A stretch of DNA of 8,299 nucleotides, taken from the NCBI GenBank assembly GCA_005885115.1, contig VAXX01000022.1:1-8299 (forward strand). The letters run 5' to 3'. Each line of letters starts with the position of its first letter. The first letter of the stretch is position 1. Made by a program: the position numbers and the translations under genes. A model generated the notes under the pieces. It did no database searches. It had not been told where the DNA came from and saw only the letters and a list, made by a program, of their open reading frames with translations. The DNA comes from Actinomycetota bacterium (lineage in GTDB: Bacteria > Actinomycetota > Actinomycetes > Mycobacteriales > Micromonosporaceae). Shown piece after piece: positions 1 through 5,702 of the stretch.

Positions 1-259
1 AGGTCCCTACCCGCGCGGTTACCGGATCGCGAAGTTCCTCGGCGAGCGCATCGCCCGGGCATCCATCGTCGACGCCCGGGTCAACGCCCTGTTTCTGGAC
101 GTCATCCACATGCGCCGTCATCCCAAGGTGTTCAGCTCCCCGAGAGCGCTGCTGCTCGTCGAGCGCGGCCTGAGACGACGGGCCGTCCCCCAGCCCCACG
201 CCACCCGCGAACAGACCGGCGTTCGTGTACCACGCACCAGCAATGTCATGGACATGTAG
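1..259 (+). CDS. 3' end of an unrecognised gene (partial, start outside window)
   Basis: An open frame in frame 2 runs from the window edge (first full codon at base 2) to a TAG at 257-259 and gives the last 85 residues of a protein. Nearly every codon ends in G or C, as expected for a real gene in this genome, while the other frames lack this pattern. The visible part begins GPYPRGYRIAKFLGER, continues through a hydrophobic stretch (NALFLDVI) and a basic segment (ERGLRRR), and ends in a polar tail without an evident domain. Rare codons (two AGA, one CGA, several ending in A or T) cluster in the tail. I do not recognise the family. It converges on the iniC-like gene, so it is probably not part of the ini operon. 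Confidence 0.6.
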   Translation, partial: GPYPRGYRIAKFLGERIARASIVDARVNALFLDVIHMRRHPKVFSSPRALLLVERGLRRRAVPQPHATREQTGVRVPRTSNVMDM

Positions 260-346
260 ACGACCGGTGAAGGACCCACCTCGCCACGCTCGGCGCCCTA
301 CCCACAGCCGGGGCCGTTGACCTTCAGGACTACTCCGGCATCGCGG
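260..346. other. Convergent intergenic gap, nothing recognised
   Basis: This gap of 87 bases lies between the stop of the left-hand plus-strand gene and the restored stop of the iniC-like gene on the minus strand. I see no strong hairpin with a T-run, no RNA gene and no coding bias in it. Transcripts from both sides should end here, but no convincing intrinsic terminator is visible. Confidence 0.5.
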
Positions 347-1586
347 CTAACCCGCGCGGAGCTTGGCCAGGATCCCTTCACAACTGCGCACCACGACGCC
401 GGCCGCGCGGCGGTGGTCCTGGCGGTGCCGGGGGTCCACGGCGTGCGCCCGCCAACGGTCGACGGCGTCGGCGGCCGCCGCCCATGCCTGCTCGGCGGTC
501 AGCTCCCCGCCCAGCCGGGCGGCCAGGCCCGGGCCGGTGCCGCCGATCAGCCGCACCGCCTCCTCCCGGCCGGACCCGGCTGCCGGCGCCGGACCGGGAG
601 GAGGCGGTGCGGCTGATCGGCAGCCGGGTCCGGCCGGCCCGCAGCGCGGCCAGCAGCCGCAGTTCCCGCAGCTCGTGCCCGTTGGCCAGGGCCCGGTCCA
701 GGGCGGCGAGCAGCCGGGCGCCGTCCGGGTGCGGCTGCGCCCGGACCAGCGCGTCCAGCGCGATCAGGGCCGAGCGGGCCTTGAGTACCGGGCGCCACTC
801 GATGAACAACTCGCCGATGGCGTCCCGGAGATCGTCGAGGCCGCTGCGCGCGACCAGTTGCCCGGACAGCTCGTCGCGGGTGGCCGAACCGGTACGCAGC
901 AGGGTCAGCGCGAGGCGTACCCCGGGCAGCCCGAGCCGCTCGACCAGTCCGGCGCGTACCGCCGGGTCCACCGGTACCGGGGCCTGCGGGTCGACGAACC
1001 GGTCCACCGACAGCAGGTACCGCTCCGTCTCCTCGCGGGTACGGCCGGCGAGGCTGGTCAGCGCCGCGTGCTCCGGGGCGGTCAGGGTCCGGCCGGCGTA
1101 CCCGATCCGGGCCGACGCGGCGACCACGGCCTGGCAGACCTGCTGTAGGGCAACGTGCCGCTGGTACCGCCGGGCGATCATCCGGGCCGACCCGAGCCCG
1201 TCGACCCGGCCGCCACCGAACTCGTCGGCCCGGGACAGCACCACGATCGTGTCCACCGGGGTGGCCCGGGCCAGCGTGCTCACCTGCGCGTCGGCCAGCT
1301 CGTACGCCACGGACTCGCCGGGGTGCGGGGTCAGGTACAGCAGGGCGTCGGCGTCGGGTACCGGAATGGTCGGCGTCTCGGTGAAGATCACCCCGCGCCG
1401 GGCCGCCAGCTCGCCGAGCAGCGTGGTCTTCCCCGCCCGGGGTGGCCCGGCGACCGCGATGCGTAGCGGCTCCTCGAAGCGCTCCAGCTCGCGGCGGACC
1501 GCCGCCGCCGCGCGGGGCTGGTCCCGGTAGCTCGCGAGTGCCCCGGTGAGCAGGTGCCAGGCGATGTCGGGCAGCGCCGCGCTCAT
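347..1586 (-). CDS. iniC-like: IniC-like dynamin-family GTPase, frame broken by a fold-back duplication
   Basis: The gene starts at ATG 1586 with a GAGGTG ribosome site at 1597-1592. The N-terminus shows a P-loop GPPRAGKT (residues 47-54), then a G4-like SRAD (118-121), and a long helical rest, as in bacterial dynamin-like proteins. In mycobacteria IniC is the third product of the isoniazid-inducible envelope-stress operon iniBAC; a role in membrane remodelling here is inferred from family. The direct frame goes wrong at about 637 and runs to a stop at 378. The proper C-terminus, including RLIGGTGPGLAARLGG and ending GILAKLRAG, lies in another frame and stops at TAG 349-347. A 40-nt inverted duplication at 542-637 separates the two; removing 40 nt from 1586-347 leaves 1200 nt, exactly 399 residues plus stop. 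Only about 63 residues separate P-loop and G4, against about 138 in the IniA-like neighbour, and no DxxG motif is visible between them. Confidence 0.8.
542..637. repeat. Fold-back inverted duplication inside iniC-like gene
   Basis: On the plus strand, 542-569 is a perfect 28-nt reverse complement of 594-621, and 566-585 is a perfect 20-nt reverse complement of 618-637. The block therefore reads rc(B)-A-spacer-B-rc(A), with 4-base overlaps (CCGG and CGGC) at both junctions. Read on the plus strand, 566-621 translates to GRTRLPAPDREEAVRLIG, which is the sense expected for the minus-strand gene. So the ancestral 56-nt segment is present in the wrong orientation, flanked by remnants in the right orientation. 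The net gain is 40 nt and the frame is lost. The pattern fits a short strand switch at microhomologies during synthesis. Confidence 0.85.
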
Positions 1587-1620
1587 GACGGCACCTCGCT
1601 TCGCTCGCCGCCGTCATGAG
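1582..1620 (-). promoter_or_regulatory. Hairpin enclosing the iniC-like start codon
   Basis: Bases 1582-1592 and 1610-1620 form a perfect 11-bp inverted repeat (CTCATGACGGC / GCCGTCATGAG) with a 17-nt loop. In the minus-strand mRNA the AUG of the iniC-like gene lies in the 3' arm, and the GAGGUG ribosome site straddles the loop and that arm. Folding would hide translation initiation unless ribosomes arrive from the iniA-like gene upstream. The structure is seen directly; a role in translational control is inferred. Confidence 0.5.
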
Positions 1621-1662
1621 GCACCGGGGCGCTGAGCCCATGATTCGTTCGCATACGCTCGC
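1587..1662 (-). repeat. Intercistronic element between iniA-like and iniC-like genes, possible dispersed repeat
   Basis: The 76-nt spacer begins directly after the TGA of the iniA-like gene. On the minus strand it starts GCGAGCGTATGCGAACGAAT, and it later contains GGCGAGCGAAGCGAGG just before the iniC-like start. It is made of GAGCGNA-type units and differs in texture from the coding sequence around it. From memory, similar gene-end sequences recur in many Micromonosporaceae genomes as short dispersed extragenic repeats. This could not be checked here. It supplies the ribosome site of the next gene. Confidence 0.4.
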
Positions 1663-3337
1663 TCACGCCGCGATGCCCTGCTGCGCCGGCGCGCTCACCT
1701 GCTGGACCCGGCGGTACAGCAGCTGGAGGGCCTCGTACTCCCGTTGGAGCGCGTCGTCGGCGGACCGGCGCTGGGCGTCGCGCGCCGCCTCGACCAGCCC
1801 GTCCTGGAGCTGTTCGAGCAGGCCGCTGAAGTGGTCGCGCAGCGCCCGGTGCACCTGCCGGGCCACGTCCCGGCACTCCTTGCTGAACTTGAGGAAGAAG
1901 TCCTCGATGTGCCGCTGTACCGCCGCCTTCGCCGAAGGCGGCGCCCGCGCCGATGGACACCACGTTGATCAGCGGCAGTCCGGCGAGGCTGGTCAGCAGG
2001 CCGAACATGACCACGCCGCCGTACGAGCCGCGCAGGCCGGTGAACAGCTTCTGGGCCAGCGAGAAGTGCCCGAAGGACGGCCGTTCCAGCTCGGACATGC
2101 TGTCGAAGACCTGGTCGGGCATCCAGAACGTGGAGTCGGGCAGCACGTCGGCCCGGTACGCGGCCAGGTCCCGGGCGATCCTCGCGGCGATCCAGTGCGA
2201 GCGTTCCACCAGCCAGCCGAAGTTGGCCTCGGCCGCGTTGCGCAGGTTCTCCTCCAGCCACGGGGCGAACGCGTCCCAGACCTCGGCCGGGTCGGCGGTG
2301 TCGAAGAACTCGTCGACGGTACGGATGATCCGCCGGGTCCGGTCGCGCAGGTCGTACTCCACGTCGGAGGCCAGGTCGGCGATGTCGTCGGCGAGCCCGT
2401 TCTGCCACCGGGCCGACTGGCGGCGCAGCCGTTCCAGGCTGCGCTGCAGGTCCTCCAGTTGACCGGCGGCGGCGCTGCGCTGGGCCAGCAACGGTTCGGC
2501 CAGCGACTCCAGGACCCGCGTGGTGACCGCGGCGGCGGTGTGCGGGGCGATCCGCTCGGCCTTGGTGGCGGCGTACTGCTGGAGGCACGCGACCAGTTCG
2601 GCGAAGCCGGACTCGGCGTTCAGCGCCCGGTCGTCGGTCTTCGCGGCGCGCAGGCGCAGGTCGGCGGAGACCGGCAGGACGTGCGCCGGCAGGCCGGCCT
2701 CCGCCAGGTGCTCACGGTTGCGCTGCGCGGTACGGCGCCAGTCCTGCGACAGGTCGATCTTGGTCAGGACCACCAGCACCTGCGGGCAGGAGCGGCCGGC
2801 GCGGACGAGGAAGTCCAGCTCGGTACGGGTGATCTCGCGGCGGGCGTCGGACACCATGAGTACGGCGTCGGCCCCGTCCAGCCCGGCTTCGGCGTACCCC
2901 GGCTCGGCGGCGCCGTCCAGCGGCGGCATGTCCACCAGGACCAGGCCCGAGCGCAGCAGCGTACGGGGCAGCCCGACCTCCAGGTGCGCGGCGCCCCCGA
3001 CCGGCCGGCGCAGTGCGAGGGCCCCGACCTCGTCAACCGGTACCGGGGTCCGGTCCGCCCGGCCGCTCACCAGGACCGCGGACGGCTTCTCGGCGTGCTG
3101 CACCACCGTCGGTACCGTCGTGCCGGTCTCGTCGCCGACCACGCACGCGGGCGCGTTGACGATCGCGTTGACGAGCTGGCTCTTGCCCTGCTTGCGGGTA
3201 CCCACGACGAGCACCCGCAGCCGCGGATCGAGCAGCCGGGTGCGCCGGTCTTCCAGGAGCCGGACGAGGTCACGCCGGCCGCGGGCGGCGCAGGCGTGGA
3301 TCGTCTCGTCCAGTACGTCGAGCCAGGGAGGTGCCAT
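1663..3337 (-). CDS. iniA-like: IniA-like dynamin-family GTPase, frame broken by one base
   Basis: The chosen start is ATG 3337 (MAPPWLDVLD), preceded by AGGAA at 3350-3346; an in-frame extension to 3406 would run through the intercistronic hairpin and is unlikely. The GTPase motifs are clear: P-loop GTRKQGKS (46-53), the TGTTVPT region as switch I (about 71-77), DMPP as G3 (136-139) and TKID as G4 (192-195). A long helical stalk follows. A hydrophobic segment at about 437-466 (MFGLLTSLAGLPLINVVSIG) matches the membrane-binding loop expected in bacterial dynamins. In mycobacteria IniA is a dynamin-like membrane-remodelling protein linked to tolerance of cell-wall drugs. Near 1938 the reading frame shifts; the true C-terminus (HIEDFFLKFSKECRDVARQV to APAQQGIAA) lies in another frame and ends at TGA 1665-1663. 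With one base removed the product is 557 residues. Second gene of the ini operon. Confidence 0.85.
1921..1943. repeat. Perfect palindrome at the iniA-like frame break
   Basis: CGCCGCCTTCG (1921-1931) and CGAAGGCGGCG (1933-1943) are exact reverse complements around one central base. The iniA-like frame changes exactly here. Removing one G from the GAAGG side gives the continuous reading AFGEAAVQRHIEDFF and makes the palindrome imperfect. The extra base is therefore the one that perfects the hairpin. Confidence 0.7.
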
Positions 3338-3367
3338 CAGCGGTGTTCCTGTCGTGGTCGCGGGGAA

Positions 3368-3406
3368 GTGGTGCGGGTACCCGACCCGAGCGGGTACCCG
3401 CACCAC
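3368..3406 (-). promoter_or_regulatory. Intercistronic stem-loop between iniB-like and iniA-like genes
   Basis: GTGGTGCGGGTACCCG (3368-3383) and CGGGTACCCGCACCAC (3391-3406) form a perfect 16-bp stem with a 7-nt loop. It begins 13 nt after the iniB-like stop and ends 30 nt before the iniA-like start. No T-run follows on the minus strand (TTCCCCGCGACC). It could be a partial terminator or an RNA-processing and stability element that makes iniB-like transcript more abundant than iniA/iniC-like transcript. The structure is certain; the role is inferred. Confidence 0.6.
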
Positions 3407-3419
3407 GGTCTGTCACCGG

Positions 3420-4370
3420 CTAGAGCAGGTGGCCGACGTCCAGGTGGCCGTCGCCGCTGGCGTGCGCCGACCCGGAGGCGTCCACCGACCCGCCGGTCAC
3501 CCCGCCCAGGTGCAGCGGGTCCGAACCGGACAGCGCCCCGGTCACCCCGTGCAGGGTCCCGTCGAGGCCGCCGCCGAGTCCCGCACCCGAGGTGACGTGG
3601 TCCAGCGTGCCGGTCAGGTTCTGCGTCACGTCCCCGGTCAGGCCGTGCGTGGCGTCCAGCGAACCGGTGAGGCTGCCGACCGTGCCGGTGAGGCTGCCGA
3701 CGGTGTGGGTCAGGCCGCCCGCTGAGCCGGTCAGGTCGCCGACCGTGTGGGTCAGGCCGCCGACGGTACCGGTCACCGTGGACGTGGTCGAGCCCAGCAT
3801 GTCGCCCGGGTCCAGGGCACCGGTGTCCAGGCTGGCGCCCGGGTCGTCGGAGGTGGTGAACCCGCCGGAGACGCTGGCGCCGCCGTGTACCCCCGCCTTG
3901 TCGCCGTCGGAGTCGCTCCAGCCGTCCCCGCCGTCGGTCCCGGCGCCGGCGCCGAACCCGTTGGCCAGCGACACCGGGCCGAGGCTGCCGGCGAACCGGT
4001 CGCTGAGGTCCGCGTGCCCGGCCAGGCTGGTCAGGCCGCTGAGGGTACCGGCGGTGGTCAGGGTCAGGTCCCGGGCGTCCAGGCCGGCCGGGGACAGCGA
4101 TGAGTTCAGCGACGTGAGCTGGCTCAGCGTGGCGCCGCCCCGGTCCAGCGCCGCCGAGGTCAGGTCGGGCAGGCCGGAGGCCAGGCCCGCGACCCGGGCC
4201 GGCGCGTAGTCCACGACCAGCGGGATCGCGTCGTGCACGTCGGCCGGCGTGACGTCGGGCAGCCCGGCGGCGTGCAGCGCGCCGTCCGGGTCGAGCTGGA
4301 AGGCGGTACGTGCGTGCGCGTCCGTCAGCAGGTTCAGCACGAAGTCGTGCAGGGTCAGCGGTGAGTTCAT
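3420..4370 (-). CDS. iniB-like: IniB-like protein with heptapeptide repeats
   Basis: This 316-residue protein starts at ATG 4370, with GAGGGAG at 4387-4381 as ribosome site, and ends at TAG 3422-3420. Residues about 1-55 (LTLHDFVLNLLTDAHARTAF, then DPDGALHAAGLPDVTPADVH) match the conserved N-terminal domain of IniB proteins. The rest is low complexity, rich in Gly, Ser, Thr, Leu and Asp, has no Cys, and holds a run of seven-residue repeats at 204-238. There is no signal peptide or membrane helix. In mycobacteria IniB is the first and strongly induced product of iniBAC and its biochemical role is unsettled; I do not assign one. As first gene of the minus-strand operon it is separated from the iniA-like gene by 82 nt carrying a strong hairpin. 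Confidence 0.8.
   Translation of the reverse strand: MNSPLTLHDFVLNLLTDAHARTAFQLDPDGALHAAGLPDVTPADVHDAIPLVVDYAPARVAGLASGLPDLTSAALDRGGATLSQLTSLNSSLSPAGLDARDLTLTTAGTLSGLTSLAGHADLSDRFAGSLGPVSLANGFGAGAGTDGGDGWSDSDGDKAGVHGGASVSGGFTTSDDPGASLDTGALDPGDMLGSTTSTVTGTVGGLTHTVGDLTGSAGGLTHTVGSLTGTVGSLTGSLDATHGLTGDVTQNLTGTLDHVTSGAGLGGGLDGTLHGVTGALSGSDPLHLGGVTGGSVDASGSAHASGDGHLDVGHLL
3657..3761 (-). repeat. Five tandem 21-nt units coding a heptapeptide repeat in the IniB-like protein
   Basis: Residues 204-238 are five back-to-back units: GGLTHTV, GDLTGSA, GGLTHTV, GSLTGTV, GSLTGSL, consensus G-x-L-T-x-[TS]-[VAL]. Units 1 and 3 are identical in protein and differ by a single base in DNA, so part of the array may be a recent 42-nt duplication. 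Looser copies continue on both sides. Confidence 0.7.
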
Positions 4371-4535
4371 GGAAAACAGGCTCCCTCGAAGTGATCGGCG
4401 TCCGGTGACGACCGTAGGGAGGGCGGGGGTACCGGCACATCGGGACTTGATCCCGATCCCCGCAGCGATCCCGGGATAGGGGACCGGCGCCGAGACCCCC
4501 GGGGATTAGGGGACACCGTTCGGGTACCCCTGGGT

Positions 4536-4565
4536 GTCGACCGGGGGATCGGACTCTGGTACGAA
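4536..4565 (+). promoter_or_regulatory. Possible promoter of the Hsp70-like/IniR-like operon
   Basis: TGG followed by TACGAA (4560-4565) resembles an extended -10 element, and GTCGAC (4536-4541) lies 18 nt upstream as a weak -35. The start point would fall near 4572, about 27 nt before the ATG and beside the GGGGGAT box at 4567-4573. Matches are modest. Confidence 0.25.
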
Positions 4566-4583
4566 AGGGGGATTCTGCGACCC

Positions 4584-4591
4584 GGGAGGAG
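4584..4591 (+). promoter_or_regulatory. Ribosome binding site of the Hsp70-like gene
   Basis: GGGAGGAG lies 7 nt before the ATG at 4599. It is strong and fixes that start. Confidence 0.7.
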
Positions 4592-4598
4592 CCAGCCG

Positions 4599-5697
4599 AT
4601 GCCGTACGTCCTCGGGGTGGCCGCCGGCAACGGTGCGACCCTCGCGGCGCTCTCCCGTCGCCGGCGGGACCGGTGGGGCGAGGTCGAGCTGGTCCGGCTG
4701 GGTACCGCGGCGACCTCGGCACCGTCGACGTTGCGGCTGACCGGGGACGGGGCGATCGCCGGTGGCCCCGGTGACCGGCCGGTGTCCGGCTTCCTGCGCC
4801 GGATCGGGGACGACGTGCCGATGGTGCTCGACGGGTGGCGGTTCGCCGCACCGGAACTGGGCGCCGAGCTGATCGGCTGGGTGGTCGACCGGGTGGTCGC
4901 CGAGGAGGGCGAGGCGCCCGAACACGTCGTGGTGGTGGTACCGGCGTACTGGGGGCCGTACCGGTGCGGTCTGCTGGAGGAGGCACTGTGGCGGGCCGGG
5001 CTGGACGAGGTGAGCCTGGTGGCCGAGCCGGTAGCGGCGGCGTGGGCGTACGCGGCCGGCCGGCCCGTCGAGCCGGGTACCACCCTCGGCGTGTACGCCC
5101 ACGGCGCCACGACCGGGGAGTGCAGCGTGGTCGCGCGTACCGGGGTGGCGGCGTTCGAGGTGCTCGCGGCGGGCGAGCTGGGCGAGGGGCTCGGCGGTGC
5201 CGACCTCGACGACCTCGTGGCGGACCGGGTGATCGAGCGGCTCGGCCGGGATACCGGCGCTCCGGACGCGGGCGAGCTGCTGGCCCGCTGCCGGTTCGCC
5301 AAGGAGAGCCTGTCCACCGCGGCCGCCGTGACGATCCCGGTGCCGACGCTGGCCGGGCCGGCGGAGGTGACCCTGTCGGCGACCGAGTTCGAGGAGCCGG
5401 ATGCCGCTGCTGCGGCGGCTGCTGGAGGCGGCGGTACCGGCCCCCGTGGTGACGGAGATCGACCCGGTGCTCGCGGTGGTCGACGGTGCCGTGTACGCCG
5501 CCCAGGCGGCCCGCTCGGGGGAGCCCGTACCCGCCGCGTCCAGGGACGCCTCGGTGCCCGCGGCACGTGAGGACGTCGTCGTAGCCCGGCCGCCGCGGCC
5601 ACCGATCGTGATCACGCCGCTGGACCCGCCGCGCCGGCGTGCCGCCCGGCACGTGGCCCGCGACCTGCGGGCCTCCGGCTACCCGGCGGGTGCGTAG
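4599..5697 (+). CDS. Hsp70-like nucleotide-binding-domain protein, frame broken by one base
   Basis: The start at 4599 follows a strong ribosome site. The fold is that of an Hsp70 ATPase domain: VPAYWGPYRCGLLEEALWRA then AEPVAAAWAYA (114-152, matching VPA-F/Y and NEPTAAALAYG of DnaK), GELGEGLGGADLDDLV (matching the GG-D/E-FD segment), CRFAKESLS (matching CE-AK--LS) and SATEFEE. Both phosphate loops are degenerate: the position of DLGTTNS reads AAGNGAT (8-14), and DLGGGTFD reads AHGATTGE (167-174), so catalytic Asp and Gly residues are lost. There is no peptide-binding domain. At about 5397 the frame shifts by +1; the continuation PLLRRLLEAAVPAPVVTEID runs to TAG 5695-5697. Dropping one C (GAGCCGG to GAGCGG) gives 365 residues. 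It lies 5 nt before the regulator gene and is probably cotranscribed and coupled with it. A direct partner role for the regulator is inferred. Confidence 0.8.
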
Positions 5698-5702
5698 CGG
5701 CG

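Larger units (their letters stand above)
4371..4598. promoter_or_regulatory. Divergent control region with GGGGAT boxes
   Basis: This 228-nt gap drives the iniB-like operon leftward and the Hsp70/IniR-like operon rightward. On the plus strand GGGATAGGGGAC (4473-4484) and GGGGATTAGGGGAC (4501-4514) are direct repeats about 29 nt apart; further GGGGGAT copies lie at 4543-4549 and 4567-4573. The palindrome ATCCCGGGAT (4468-4477), the dyad ATCGGGA-CTTGA-TCCCGAT (4439-4457) and a minus-strand GGGGAT (4461-4456) complete the set. The E. coli MalT box is, from memory, GGGGA(T/G)GAGG; GGGGATTAGG differs from it by one base. Since the operon encodes a MalT-like regulator, these are candidate operators. 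A weak minus-strand -10 (TACGGT, 4416-4411) is possible for the iniB-like gene, with no good -35. Confidence 0.5.

Noticed and set aside
484..1530. A 348-codon open frame on the plus strand opposite the iniC-like gene
   Set aside because: Shadow frame rich in Ser and Arg. Its one familiar stretch (GRTRLPAPDREEAVRLIG) is explained by the inverted copy of the iniC-like gene and is not a plus-strand gene.
3338..3406. Upstream start at 3406 for the iniA-like gene
   Set aside because: The added 23 residues would be coded by the intercistronic hairpin and show no family likeness; ATG 3337 has a ribosome site and begins where the domain begins.
3368..3406. Classical intrinsic terminator ending the iniB-like transcript
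   Set aside because: The stem is strong but no T-run follows, and the iniA-like gene downstream has no visible promoter of its own; kept only as a possible attenuator or processing site.
1616..3595. A 659-codon open frame on the plus strand opposite the iniA-like gene
   Set aside because: It has no recognisable domain and is a shadow of the dynamin gene on the other strand.
5391..5410. Programmed +1 frameshift in the Hsp70-like gene
   Set aside because: No slippery codon with a following stop or pause structure is evident, and two neighbouring genes also have frame breaks, so mutation or sequence error is more likely.
3337..5652. A 771-codon open frame on the minus strand spanning the iniB-like and Hsp70-like genes
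   Set aside because: Its product is a run of Arg, Pro and Gly without domains, typical of an out-of-frame reading in GC-rich DNA, and it overlaps two genes with recognisable domains and proper codon bias.
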